Of a stretch of 64,000 bases of DNA, positions 14,801 through 26,600 are shown piece by piece. The stretch is from NCBI GenBank assembly GCA_902729315.2, contig LR746267.1, forward strand, positions 5,395,386 to 5,459,385, written 5' to 3'. The stretch is from Spirodela intermedia (taxonomy: Eukaryota > Streptophyta > Magnoliopsida > Alismatales > Araceae). Both the position numbers and the translations under genes were made by a program. A model generated the notes under the pieces. That model did not search any database and was not told the origin of the DNA. It saw only the letters and a list, made by a program, of their open reading frames with translations. Position 1 is the first letter of the stretch. The number at the start of each line of letters is the position of its first letter.

Positions 14801-15030
14801 ATAGAGTAGATGCATTTAATTTTGGCTCTCCAGTAATTATTACTCTTCCTATAGTTGGAATAGATGAAATGGATGTTGCCGTTGTTATGATTCAATATGT
14901 TTATAAGTCATAACAACATCATTTAGCTTAAAAAATAATTGTGAAGTAACATTTTCCCTAATATTTGATGCAACTCACTTAAGATATATATCAAGTGAAG
15001 CAAATGCATAGGCAGCTTAAAGATCCATGT
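11863..15030 (-). pseudogene. Degenerate Ty3/gypsy gag-pol remnant
   Basis: Minus-strand frames, broken by many stops and frame changes, carry the ordered landmarks of a chromovirus-type gypsy polyprotein. From high to low coordinates: a reverse transcriptase piece at about 13,870-13,680 with LLVLEKD and, in another frame, FPILRLDDILD; an RNase H piece near 13,330-13,270; the RNase H/integrase junction 'KHKS..MNQVLDALN' near 13,140-13,080; an integrase zinc-binding-like piece near 12,870-12,830; the 'LAEFAYN' segment at about 12,340; and chromatin-linker-like sequence down to about 11,890. The upper end (14-15 kb) probably corresponds to gag/protease but is barely recognisable. It cannot encode a functional protein. 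Confidence 0.8.
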
Positions 15031-15039
15031 AAGTTAGAG

Positions 15040-15715
15040 TTGGCCCAATGAAAAAATTGGGCCCATAACAAGACACATTTAGGAGTTTTCCATACAAAAG
15101 TCTCCTTTCATATTTCACTTTTTAGCTCTTTTTATTTTGATCCTCCTTCTATTTTTTGTTCTTTTCATTTTTGTCTCCCTTTTATTTTTACTATTATATT
15201 TTCATTTCTCCTATTTTTAGCTCTTTCTATTTTTATTCCCTCTTCTATTTTTAGTTTCTTTCTATTTTTATATTTTTATGATTTTATTTCCCCTTCGATT
15301 CTTATTCCTTTTCTATTCCTATTCTCCTTCAGCTTCTACTTTTGAATTTCATTTTAAATTTAAATTTCAGTGTCCAATCAACATACCTTAACCTATTTAA
15401 AGGCTCCCATGTAGCTCAAGAGATATTCTAGTTTCAATCAATAATTTTTGTAAGTTTCTTCCTCTCTAAGGTACTCTCCATTTTTTGGTAGACTCTAACG
15501 CCCCTATAGACTCAAGGAACCCACATCTTTAATTTTATGGACTCAAAGCCACACCCTTGTGGATTAAAGAGACTTATCATCTCTAACTTGTGGATTTAGG
15601 GTAAGAGAACCATGACATAAATGCCTTTCCAGGATTCCACACATTATTTTAGTCTCCACAGTGCCACAATTGTTTGCAGCTCACCAAAGTCATATGCCTC
15701 ACAAGTTTTGCTACA
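15040..15715 (+). mobile_element. Gypsy LTR (plus orientation)
   Basis: The segment ends in CTACA immediately before a primer-binding-site-like sequence, as a 5' LTR should. It holds a TATA-like 'tatttaaagg' near 15,392 and paired 'gtggattaaag'/'gtggatttag' boxes near 15,560-15,600 similar to those in the LTR at 29.9 kb. The start is set near 'ttggcccaatg', next to the minus-strand gypsy remnant, but the exact TG end is uncertain. Confidence 0.55.
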
Positions 15716-15719
15716 TAAT

Positions 15720-15732
15720 GTGATATCAAAGG
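15720..15732 (+). other. Primer-binding site, initiator-Met tRNA type (degenerate)
   Basis: TGATATCAAAGG closely resembles the plant retrotransposon consensus TGGTATCAGAGC that pairs with initiator methionine tRNA. It follows a CA-ended LTR by a few bases and precedes gag. Confidence 0.5.
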
Positions 15733-15959
15733 TTGACACTTGTAATTTTGCATTTGAAGATGTCATGAAGTAAAGGACTACGAACAAATCAGGAAGAAGG
15801 GTCTGAGTTGTCCCCCTTTTCTCATAAAGAATGTATTGAGTATCAATAACATATGGATCAAAAACTTGAGTATAAATGATACATTGAATGAAATATATTC
15901 TTGAATGTGTTCATAAGAACACCATTCACATCAGAAAAAAAATGATTTTAGTCAATTCT

Positions 15960-16350
15960 TCTCAAAAGTCAGTCATGTGAGTCAAGTAGTGAAAGGATCA
16001 TAATATGATGAAACTAGAGATTTTTGCATAAAAATTAATTTATTTAGTTTTAATCGCCACTTGAAAATAGAAAAACTCATAGATTGGATTTTAGAAGTTG
16101 AAATATTTTTAAAATATATGAAAATTATTGAAGATAAACATATTAAGCTAGTTGCATACAAATTGAAACCTGTAACATTTGCATGGTGGGATTAGATTCA
16201 AACCATATGTGCTAGAGTTGGAAAAGATCTAGTGTGTGATTAGGATAAAATGAATAAATTATTAACGTATATATTTCTTCCCCTAGACTATGAATAGATT
16301 TTATATCATCAGTATCAAAATTGTCAACACATAAACATATTTATGATAAA
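15960..16350 (+). pseudogene. Degenerate gypsy gag fragment
   Basis: A plus-strand frame at about 16,070-16,345 holds the classical gypsy gag core, with 'LIDWILEVEIFL', 'HIKLVAYKLK', 'FAWWD' and then 'FLPLDYE'. These match the order 'W..EVE.FF', 'KVKLVA.KL', 'A..WW', 'FLP..Y' known from plant gypsy gag. In-frame stops occur within it. Similarity ends near 16,350, so the element is truncated there. It forms one unit with the LTR and PBS just upstream. Confidence 0.75.
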
Positions 16351-16639
16351 ATATGCTATGAAATTTTTTGTCCCACTGATTTCTTAGATAGCGTGGTGTA
16401 GGAGAAAGTGCTCATCATCCAATTGGAGGAGCGCTCCCAACATGGGTCAGTCTGCACACAAATTGGGCCCAATATCCTGCAGTTGAAAATTGTTTAGGAG
16501 AAGAGCACCCAAGAAAAATGGTCCTCTTGAACGCCCATCTACCTTTTTCTAGTTTCTTTCTTAGTGTCCAACCAAAAATTCAAATAAATCACGTACTCAC
16601 CTAGCTAGGGACAAATCAAGGCGCAACATCCCGGCGACA

Positions 16640-16716
16640 GAGATAGACACACAGATAGGTGGATAGATAGACAGATAGATAAGATAGAGAGAACGAGAGT
16701 GAACAAGCGAGCGAGC

Positions 16717-16760
<44 letters not shown>

Positions 16761-16772
16761 CACAGACAGAGT
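16640..16772. repeat. Compound GATA/GA/GACA microsatellite
   Basis: GATA-like units (16,655-16,690) pass into a pure GA run (about 16,718-16,738) and then into eight GACA units (16,737-16,770). The long S/L-rich minus-strand frame over it is an artefact of the repeat. Confidence 0.9.
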
Positions 16773-17346
16773 ACTAAGTGTGCTACAACCACGTGCGAAG
16801 ATAAAATGGCCCAGATTGTTCGGCGCCTTTTTCCTGACAAGCTCAATCTGAAGCCCAATTATGACGGATAAATCATCAGGTGGTTCTTTTCAAACAAAAC
16901 CACGATGATTCATCCGTCCTACCATGGCACCCTTGCATGAAGAGTAAACCCCTCCCCCCCCTTTCGATTCCTCCCTTCCATGAAAAGAAACTCAACGCTT
17001 CAAATACAAACTACCACTGCTGGTGGGGCGAAGAGAGAACCTCTTATGAAGAGACCAAGCGTCGTAGTTGGATCGATCGATCGATCCCGACAACCCAAGA
17101 TCAGGAATTGCCAAAACACGTTCGTACTATTATCACCACAAGAGCATGGCATGGGTGATATCTGATCTTTTACACTGATTAGAGTAGGAAGAATCAATGT
17201 AACCGTCGGGGGACGTGGATCGGGGAGACCTTTTCCCTTCCTCGTCGGGAGAAGAAGATCGTACTGTTATCAGCCCTATAAGGGAGCTCGCCTGCGCGAG
17301 GCCATACCGGCGGTGACAGCGAGGGCGCCGCCATGAACACCGCCGC

Positions 17347-17597
17347 TCAGATGGGGGAGCTCCTCCGGGCGGTGATGTCGAGGAGGCGGGCGACGCCCTG
17401 CGTCCAGATCTCATAGTCCCGCTGACTCCGGCACTCGAACTCGATAATACGGCGCTCCGCCGTCTTCAGCCCGAAGTAACGGCGCTGCTCGCCCCCGTCC
17501 AGCAAATGCCGACCCGGCCACGCCGGCAAGTCCTTGCACACCTCCATCACCACATCTACAACGCCACCGTCATCCTCATCAGTGAGATGAAAGCGGA

Positions 17598-17628
<31 letters not shown>

Positions 17629-19170
17629 TGGTTACACTTCTTCTTCTTGGTGATGGTGCCTGCAGCGTAACTGCTCTTCATCTTGAGCACCACCTATAAT
17701 GAACATGAAACCAGGTGAATCCGTAAACCCTAATCATGGAGGAGGCTGGTGCGGGGTGAAGAGCTTTGTGAGGAACTAAACCTTGCCATTTCTGTTGATG
17801 TAGACAGAGACGATCTTCCAATGAAGGGCACCTGCAACGACGGACGAAAATCTCAGCTTTACAACTCCCGCCGGAGAGGATATTTTTCGAGTGAACCCAC
17901 CTTTGCGAGTGCGCTTGAGAAGCTCAGCCCCTCGAGCGAGGAGCTCCTGGCTGCACATGCCGAGGAAGTCCTCCGGCAGAAGCTCGCCGCTGAACGGGAT
18001 GTCGTTCCTGCGATCCTCCGCCTGCTGGATTGACTCCTCGTGGCAGTGCTGTCGCGGACGGTGATGCTGGGGGCGGCCATGCGCGGCACTCCCTTTCTCC
18101 AGCGGCACTACGGCGGCCACGTTCCATACTTCCTTCAGCGCCCTAGCCTTCAACGCCGCAGTCCCTCTCAGAGCTAGAGAGAGAGAGAGAGAGAGATCAG
18201 CAAAAGCCGATGATGGAGGTTGTGGGGATAAAGAATGAAGTGACGGGGGGGCTTACCAGTTGCCGCAGCGGCGGTGAGGGCAACTACGTCGCCGGGGGTG
18301 CTGACGTTAACGGCGGAGGCGACGACGGAACCGAGGAGCTCGCGCTGGGCGCCGATGGACTCCGCCGCCTCCACGCAGTGCGCAGCGATGAGGGTGGCGG
18401 CGGAGGCGAGCGCCATGTCCATCTTCGTCGTCTCGTCGTCCTTCGCGGGGCCCCGAGACGCCGCCGCGGCGGCGGTGGCGGCGGCCATGGCGGCGACGGC
18501 GGAGGCTACGCCGGCGACGGAAACGGCGGCGTGCAGCTGGGCGTTGTGGGTGCGGGTCTCCTCTTTCTTTCTCTCCCGGCGGTCCTTCAGCCACCGACCC
18601 ACGGTCTTGCCGCCCCTCCGCGACTGCGGCTTGGAGATGGCGGGCGGCGCCGCCGCCGGTAGCTGCGAACACCGAAAGCACCGTTACGGTGGGGACCCAT
18701 CCCAGCCGCCGACAGGCCCACGAAGCGGGTTGGTAGAAGGCAGCGGGAGGACGGATAACAGGGTTACCACAAGAAAAATCTAGTAGCAGTGCCGTAAAGG
18801 ACGGTGTTCAAGAAGAGAACCGGATAAGCACAGTCTTGGCTGTCTTCTTTCTCTTTTCACTTTGCCGTAAATGAGAATGTTCAAGAAGAGAACCGGATAT
18901 GCACAGTCTTGGGTGTCTTCTTCCTCTCAGAACCCGGAAGTACTTCAGAATTGGATGCTAGAGAGAGTAATGTATTATTGAGAGTGAGGGAGGGAGGGAG
19001 AGAGAGAGTCTCTGGTGGAATGAGTCAGATAGAAGGGAGAGATGGAGAGAGAGAGAGAGAGTCTCTGGTGGAATGAGTCAGATAGAAGGGAGATGGAGAG
19101 AGATGGAGAGAGAGAGAGAGAGAGAGAGAGTCTCTGGTGGAATGAGTCAGATAGAAGGGAGATGGAGAGA

Positions 19171-19208
<38 letters not shown>

Positions 19209-20728
19209 CACACAGAAAGACAGACAGACATCGACGTCTGTGAGTACGTTGGGAGGAAAAGGTTCTCACCCAGCCAACTCAACGGCGATAGAATTTAATG
19301 GCGTCACAGAACAAGAGAAAGAAGCCGGGCAAATTCTCTCTCCCGTCCCCGCTGTCTATTTCTCTCTCCAGATTTAACTCTCTGCCTCTCTCTACTTGGG
19401 TCCCCATTTGGAAGCATCAATTCCTCTCATATCTCTCTCTCTCTTCCTCAATATGGACGTGTGTCTTTCCGACCAGTTCCGAATAGCTTTGATATGATCA
19501 CACACACAGCCAACAAGAGGGCAGGGGCACCCAGGGAAGAAACAGTAAAAGAGATCTGCGTCTGTGGGAAAAAGCAGCTGTTTTCTGGGATCAGACAGCG
19601 TCCCAGGTACTCCACTCTCTCTCTCTCTCTCTCTCCTCACTCCCTCTCTCTCACTAGGTTCTTGACCCAAAATCCCAAAGCTGAGCAACGGTATCTCCGC
19701 GCCGCATCGTCTTTATACGAGAGAGGAAGAAAATGGAACTACTAGAGAGATGAGGAGGAGGAACGAAGGAGAAACCTACCCCTTCTCTTCGAAAATCGTC
19801 TTCACATACTCAGCACTCCACTGTCTTCACAATGAGAGACGGAAAGAGAATAAACAGCAGCGAGAGTGAGAGAGAGAGACCAGGAGGAAACAAAAGGGAA
19901 AGACCTCTTCTCCACTAACCTTCACTCCATCGATTGAAAGCACCCCATTAGTTTCCAAACCAGACGAAAGGCCGGAATTTCAGGCCTTTGAACTAGGGGA
20001 GGGAAGACTCTACGGAAAAGTGGTGGCTCAATTAGATGATATTGTTTTCACACGAAGAGGAATGAGGAGGAACAGTAGAGAGAGAAAATGGATTCTTTCA
20101 AGAGGGAGAGGAAAGAGAAGGGAGAGAAGAGTAGCGGCACAGGGGTGGGTAGGTGGGGGGAAGAGGACGGGGGGCTGACCTTGACGGCGTCGTCAGCGAG
20201 GGAGGAGAAGACCGGTGTCCCTTCGGAAAGAGAGCCGCCGCTGTGGCTGCCGGAGAGAGCGTCGCTGCTGTGAGACAGCCTCCCTGACGTCATCGGGGAT
20301 GCCTCCTGATGCGCCACCTTCGACGGCCAGAGAAAGACAAATCCACGGAAGGCGTCAAATAGTCCCCCCTCAGATCATTTGTAATGGGAGAGGAAGAAGG
20401 AGACCCGAGAGAGAGAGAGAGGGCTCACCGACTGCGCCATGATCCTTTCCAAGATGAGCTGGGGAGTGGGGAAGGAGAAAGGGTTCGTTGTGGTGGCCAT
20501 GGAGCTCTCCTCTGCCATTGCGTCCTCTTCCTCCTGTATGATGCCGCCGGAGACAAGGTGGATAGCTTCTTTGGGGGATGCCAGCTTCTTCGACACCTCC
20601 ATCGCCGAGACGCTCCACGAGCGCGCGAGAAACTCCATGGGATCCCACGGTATCTCTGGCGGCCGCAGCCCGCCGCCGGCGGACGGCGAGGGGCACCCCC
20701 GTGGCAACGGGCTGTTACCGCCTTCCAT
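17347..20728 (-). CDS. FL: FORKED-like / VAN3-binding protein (DUF828 + plant PH domain)
   Basis: Seven exons: 20728-20429, 20317-20180, 18662-18257, 18173-17901, 17831-17782, 17693-17636, 17555-17347. All introns are GT-AG and the phases agree, giving 477 residues, typical of the family. Residues 31-50 hold the diagnostic [12 protein letters not shown] motif. The middle (exon 3) has [14 protein letters not shown] and a long Ala-rich helical stretch ending in ALTAAAAT, which is the auxin-canalization (DUF828) domain. About residues 350-470 form the plant PH domain, with [42 protein letters not shown] and [22 protein letters not shown]. Family members bind the ARF-GAP VAN3/SFC and phosphoinositides at the trans-Golgi/plasma membrane and affect auxin-dependent vein patterning. 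Intron 2 (1.5 kb) is full of GA repeats and tandem duplications. Which paralogue this is cannot be told. Confidence 0.95.
17603..17630. repeat. GA microsatellite in intron 6 of the FORKED-like gene
   Basis: A GA-rich run lies in the 80-bp intron between exons 6 and 7 of the FORKED-like gene, taking up much of it as CT on the sense strand next to the acceptor side. Confidence 0.85.
18176..18197. repeat. GA microsatellite forming the polypyrimidine tract of intron 3
   Basis: On the sense (minus) strand this is a CT run ending directly in the TAG acceptor of exon 4 (18,173). The microsatellite therefore doubles as the 3' splice-site polypyrimidine tract of an 83-bp intron. Confidence 0.85.
18791..18930. 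repeat. Two-copy 73-bp tandem duplication in intron 2 of the FORKED-like gene
   Basis: 'gccgtaaa' followed by 'gttcaagaagagaaccgga', 'gcacagtcttgg' and 'tgtcttctt' occurs from 18,791 and again from 18,864, exactly 73 bp apart, with a few substitutions between the copies. The second copy runs to about 18,930. Confidence 0.9.
19008..19204. repeat. GA-rich minisatellite, three units
   Basis: The core 'gtctctggtggaatgagtc' plus 'agatagaagggaga' starts at 19,008, 19,061 and 19,130. The units (53 and 69 bp) differ mainly in the length of the GA tail. It lies in intron 2 of the FORKED-like gene. Confidence 0.9.
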
Positions 20729-21730
20729 CTTTCGGAGACTTGGGTTCAGTCGATCGAGTCTTCGACGTCCCTGGGCTTCTTATGTGAAGGAAGACAGAGA
20801 GAGAGTAACGAAAGGAGTAACAGTGTCCCCTACGATGTCAGAGAATACAGCGAGAGGTGGAGAGAAAGAAGTTTTCTAATGATGCATCAACTAGAAGTGT
20901 AGCTCTCGACCAGGGAGGATGTCCTGTCTGATTCGAGCCATTAAGCGCGGCATACTAAAGACAGAGCAAATGCCGACTCCATCGAAGGCGAGAGAGAGAG
21001 AGAGAGAGAGAGGATAAATACGAAGCTCGTTTCATTCAATTCCACGGCTACCCCCCCCCCCAATGCCCTCTCTCTCTCTCTTTCTCTCTCTCTCCGTCCG
21101 CGGGAGAATTTATGCATGATAAGATGGTTTGGATAACTGGTCAACGTGCTTCACGGACAGAATTTACTCCTCCGGTTATTCCAAGACTCTCTCTCTCTCT
21201 CTGAGCTGCTCCACAGAATGATGGAGAAGGGTTAGCAAAAGCAGTCAAATTGAGCCCCTTGCCCGGCACAGGGGAACACTGTGCGGCCGCGAGAGCTCTG
21301 CGAAAGCTGTGACAACCAGAGGGGGGGGGGGGGGGCGATCGTCTGCAACTCTCTGCTCTCTCTACCCAGCTCCACGCCATCTACTGCCCGGGGGAATCTT
21401 ATGCCCCGGGGGGTAGCAAGGGAATCTTCTTTCTCTCACTAAACTCTTCCTCTCACGTCTGGGCTCCACTACCCACACCAGCATTCATGTCTGGGCTCCA
21501 CCCTCCTCTCAAGCTTCCATCCCGCCTGCCGATCTCCCTCAACTGATCCTATCTGCACTGCCATCAAACATACCGAAAATTTTCGTTTTTCAGTGCTCGA
21601 GCACCCTCTTCCACTATTTTTACACCTTTTTTCCTTATTTACCAAAAAAGGACACATTAACAGATGCATAACAAGAAGTAAGTACAGGGCCGTGTGGTGA
21701 ATACCTGAGCGGGCTATCCTGATAACGTGA

Positions 21731-21767
<37 letters not shown>

Positions 21768-22974
21768 GTCTGCTCAGGATTAGAGACGGTAGGTTGAAGG
21801 AAGAGCAACGCAGATGAAAAGGGATGGGGGGAGAGACCGATATAGGTTAGTGAGAGACGCAGAAAGCGAAGCTTAGAGAGAGACGGGACGTATTGAGAGA
21901 CACGGAAAGAGATAGGTAGAGAGACAGAGACAGACAGACAAACCGACGGAAGGTTGACTTTGGTTATCTTGGTGCTTCAACGCCGCCGTCGGGACCGTCC
22001 GTCGGTCGGGAGGCTGGAAGCAGTAGCATACCTCTCCATGACCCTCCCGTAACGACACTCGACTCTATAAGAAAACAGGGTAGAGAGAGAGAGAGAGAGA
22101 GAGAGAGTATCCTGTCTTGCTCGACGAGGGGGGATAACAAGTCCCTGAAAATCGGAGCTTAGGAGGAGCTCCTTTAGGGACGTTGCATGAGCACACGTGT
22201 TGATCGTATCCGTAAATTATGTCCTTTCACATTTTTTCCCCTTTCCATTTTCTGGGGAGCAGCGCAATAAAAAAAGTCAATCTGCTTTGGACTCCAGGAA
22301 GATCTAATAGCATCCCATCTTCGTCAAAGGGAGGCGGAGTGGTGTACCCGGACACTGGCGGCGGTGGCGGCGGGAACAGCGACTCTCGTGAATGAATAGA
22401 AGCAAGAGAGAGATTATAGAGAGAGAGAGAGAGAGAGAAGTGGGAAGCTACCCAACCGGGAGGTTCAATCGTGGCGAGTAGACCCATCGACGGGCGGCGC
22501 CGATAGGAGGCTACAGCTCACCGACAAGGAGAGGCCACCGCCATTAAATCGCCGCCGCCGCGGACCCCGACAAGCCGATCAAAATAATTGTCGGATTGGA
22601 CACTTACGCTCCACGTGTCTGGACCATCATATTTAAGTCCTCTCCAGAAGCCAGGTGTCCCCGTAGCTCTCATCGCATGTATAGCAGGGGCGTGATAGGC
22701 ACACATTAAGAGAGAGAAAGGTCAACTCTCAGCTACCTCTATCATCGATCGTATCTCTCTTTCTCTCTCCATCAACTGCGGGATGAGCGAGAAATTAATC
22801 ACCACCGATGGCTCACGAAGCCGCCGTCCACCAGCCGGCGGCGAGAAGTGACAAGAGACAAAGTAGCAGGGAGTGTCGGCCGAGGCGCCGACTCTGGCGC
22901 CACCACGGCGGAGAAGTAGAGAGAGAGAGAGAGTAAATTATTGGAGGGGAGAGAGTAGCGGGTCCCCTTCCCCT
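20729..22974. promoter_or_regulatory. Promoter/5' leader region of the FORKED-like gene, GA/CT-rich
   Basis: This 2.2-kb gap separates the start of the FORKED-like gene from the stop of the PITH gene, so it holds the promoter of the former and the 3' end of the latter. It contains GA/CT tracts at 20,993-21,012, 21,068-21,094, 21,735-21,766, 22,082-22,108 and 22,418-22,438, a C-run (21,051-21,061) and a G-run of 15 (21,321-21,335). No TATA box or poly(A) signal could be assigned with confidence. Confidence 0.55.
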
Positions 22975-23206
22975 TCAGTGCTCCTCGATTTTCTTTAGGT
23001 CCTTCACGTTCGTCGTCTCCACCCTGCGTAGAGCGAGAGAGACAGAGAGAGAACGGAGTTAGCTTCACCAGGTTGAGATCCAAATTAGCAAGCTATCCAC
23101 CAGGCCAAGTCGGGTTGGTGAAAGCCCACAGTGGGCTAGGCCTCCATGGCGCCGAGGGTCACTGCATCACGAAGACTTGGGAAGAGGACGAACAGATTGG
23201 CACGTC

Positions 23207-23241
<35 letters not shown>

Positions 23242-23631
23242 GCGTATCTCCATGGAGATCTTGGGCTTGGCCAGAAGCGGGTCTCGTCAAGAACAGCAGA
23301 ACAGCAACAGATGAGCTTGGGCGGAGATAAAATAACACATCCAAGAAGGAGAGCATATTATGGGCATGGAGATGGGAAGAAACTAGGGCCGCTAGGGGGA
23401 TTGATGGTTGCAGGAAGAGGGAGGTTGCCAGAAATAAGGGGCGACCTGGCTGATGAGAGAGGAAGGCGTTGACCCTACTAAGTAGAGTAGCGTCCTTTCC
23501 GCTCTTAATGTGCAGAAGATTTTCGAGACTTGACCAACGAAACCGCAGCTTCACAACGTTCATCTACAGAGATGAAGGCACGGTCGGAAACATGTTCTTG
23601 ACACAGTATGGATGGCGAGGAGGAAAGGCCA

Positions 23632-23677
<46 letters not shown>

Positions 23678-26600
23678 AGGTTCTAATCAGTGGCATAAGA
23701 TCAAATCAGACGCTCTTTTCAGCTCGCTGGGAGTAAAAACCATTTTCGGGTAAAGGTGGAATATGTAAATATTTACTGATTTTAGTGATTCGAAAAGCAA
23801 AAAGCTCTACAGATCACCCTAAGAAATTATGGAATTTAATCCAGGAGAAATTTCGGAAAAAAAAAACATGATCTTGACTGAATGGTGATCATCTAGACGT
23901 CCAGGGTGACAGTCACTGGGGTCTGAGAGTTTTGTTGACTTGTGGTGGGTGTAAAGTGCGATCGCCATTGAGTAGTAGTGAAAAAGAGAGCTTCAATCCA
24001 AGAACTATAACTGGTAGTAAGAGCGTAGACGAAGTAAATAAGCGAAATGAAACGTTATAATAACTACTTACGTAGTTCCATAAAGAATTATCTTCTGAAC
24101 CTTGGAGGTCTCAGCGCTACCTTGGTTATCCTCAACAAAAATGGTCAAGCTGGTAGGATTTGCGAGAATTAGTCAACACTTCATCTTATATTATACAGGT
24201 CCAGCACAATCCGACGGCTAAAGAAAATCCTCTCACCTGCGAACATTCTGAAATTTGACATACTTCAGGACTATGGGTTTTCCCTGCAAAAAAAAAAAAA
24301 AAAGTTTTTAAGAAGCTAAAATACGGAGGCAATGGTATTGCCAAGAACACAAGAGTAGCTCGCTCCTAATGTGATTTAACTCTGGAAAGTATCAGACAAG
24401 CTATGATCTATGATCTCTACCTTGAGATTTTCTTCAGAGAGAATAGCTGAGTCACTGGGCAGATAATCGTTGACATTGCTGCAAATGCATTACAATCAAG
24501 TAAGAATCTAGTGCCGACTGAACACTCGGAAGAATTTTTCCATCACCAAAAAAAAAAGGGGATGAGCACTAAAATAAATAGCTTATTTTCACCTAAAACC
24601 CATATGCTCTTTGTTGGCAAAAAGCTTCACTGTCCTAGGTCCTGCCCAGGGAACAACAGAGATATTTATCAGCCTTGTCCTGTAGGAAGTGTCAGACAGA
24701 GCTACCAAAAGAAACAGGCGGCAGCTATGACCCTCGATGAGAGTTTGTTTACAGTTGGAGTAATAAAATAAACTTTTTTGCTTAAAAAAATAAAATGGAG
24801 CAGCACAAATTGTCCTCGAAAGGAAAGCAGCAATAAACAATATTTACATGTTGCATAACATTTCTTAGAACGGAGCTTCAAAATTCAGCAGTGAGACCGT
24901 CAAAACTTCAACGTATTTAGATTCTGTACTGTGACGTTTGAGATTTGAAGAATAAAAGGTGAAAGGGATCAGAATGATATGAGAAGCTCGAGATTCCCAC
25001 TTGAGGGCGTCCTCCCTAACTTTGAAAATTAAAAAATAAATTACAAAAAATGAAAAACTATGTTCCCCATCAATTTTATAACAATGACCCAGACTTGCGT
25101 GAACATGCCATTTATAGTACCACAGACCAATTCAAACCCAAATGAATGCTGGACCTGTATACAGTCAGTTGCTAGAGGTAGACTGATGATTACTGTAACA
25201 AGGATACTGTTCTCTGTTATGGACTATTTGAATCCAGAAAGATTCCACATCTGTTCTCCAGTCCTTTGGCGGATTGTTTGTGATGCAGGAAATGTTTATT
25301 GCCACGTGGGTTTGCTTCTTGGATTCTCTTCTGTTTTGGCTATACATAAAAGCAGAGGGCGGGACCAGCCTAGCAGGTTTAAGGGGCTTCAGACAGGGAA
25401 AACCATGCATCAAACTTTGACTCCAGATTTAGGACCCAACAGTGCAGGGACGCTAGGGTTATCCACATGGGATTTTCGTCACATTATTCTCTCACTTCGT
25501 TGACTTCTTCATCTGAGACTTGCTTGTGAGCTGAAATACGTTGTGTTCCGTCGGTTGTTTTCAACGTGGATGGCACCTTCTGAAGAAAATAGGAGTATTG
25601 GGAGAGATGCAGAATCTTTGAATCATGTGGGGATAGTCAATTCTCTAAAGTTATGGAAAATAGTGACAAGCCCACTAGAATGAATCACAGACCAAAACAA
25701 ATGAAGCGTGTTTAGCATTTAATTGAAGCACAAGAGGATCCTATGACATGGAAGTGCTTGCAAGAAAGACTGAATTGTTCTAGAGGCTTCAATTGCCTCC
25801 ACATGAGGCAAAAGTCATTTAAGGTTCACCCAATATCCGACAACCACCTGCCATTGTGAAAATTTTAAGATGGCCAATCGAAACAACACTATACACAAGC
25901 CTCATACTGTGTACAAAGCGGAATCTAGTGGAGCAAAAGAAGGCAGTTGGAAGAAGAAGAAAATCGGCAGAGAGGGAGAGAGAGAGGGACTGAACGACAA
26001 AAATCATGTTAGAAAATCCTTAAGGTGGCTGCCGAGACGAGAGCGTCTATGGTGGAGTACAGGGCTTCAGGCCGAGGGCCAAATATTGCTGTCACACTCA
26101 CGTTTGAACGGATGGCGATAGTGACATGATGGTCCGCTAGACTCAGTAAATGAGAGGCCCAAATCTCGGCTCAAAAATCCACAGCGAAACTAAGCTGCAT
26201 AGGTAACCACAAGGCATACTAAATGGCTCCCCCTGGCCGCAAACCCCTTGAAACTCACAGGCTGGGCTAGGCTGTTGCGTAAATAGAATGGCTTAGTGAA
26301 AGCTTAACCTAGAAGAAAACATGCCATTCTGTATACAATCTGAAATTGACTGCCATATGCTATCAGTGGAGGCACCTTTACATCTGAAACTTCGTTCGTA
26401 GCCCCTTGGTTCACACAGGCTCAATTTAAGCTAAATTTTGAACCTAAAAACTGAGTGCAAGAAAATTGACTGGGAATGACAGATCATTGACGAGTTAAAT
26501 CCTTCTGGGTCAATGCAAAGATCTCAAGAAATAGGTTCACCATAATGATGGAACATGAATACTATATAATTATTAGAGGTTTTATCTTTAGGACCATTTT

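Noticed and set aside
17776-18153. Read-through of FORKED-like exons 4 and 5 as one 125-codon frame
   Set aside because: The retained 69-bp intron between 17,901 and 17,831 happens to be in frame, but good GT and AG sites and family homology place an intron there.
18210-18783. Plus-strand open frames of 150 and 169 codons rich in Gly/Ala
   Set aside because: Antisense shadows of exon 3 of the FORKED-like gene, which is Ala-rich and GC-rich.
18791-19204. CRISPR-like array of direct repeats
   Set aside because: Few imperfect tandem units without spacers, in an intron of a plant gene.
23505-23696. A C-terminal exon for the PITH gene ending VKSRKSSAH
   Set aside because: It looked roughly like the expected C-terminus, but the exon at 23,023-22,975 matches the family far better, with correct phase, acceptor and stop.
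25060-25503. 147-codon plus-strand open frame in the PITH intron
   Set aside because: No recognisable family, no partner exons, ordinary composition; most likely chance.
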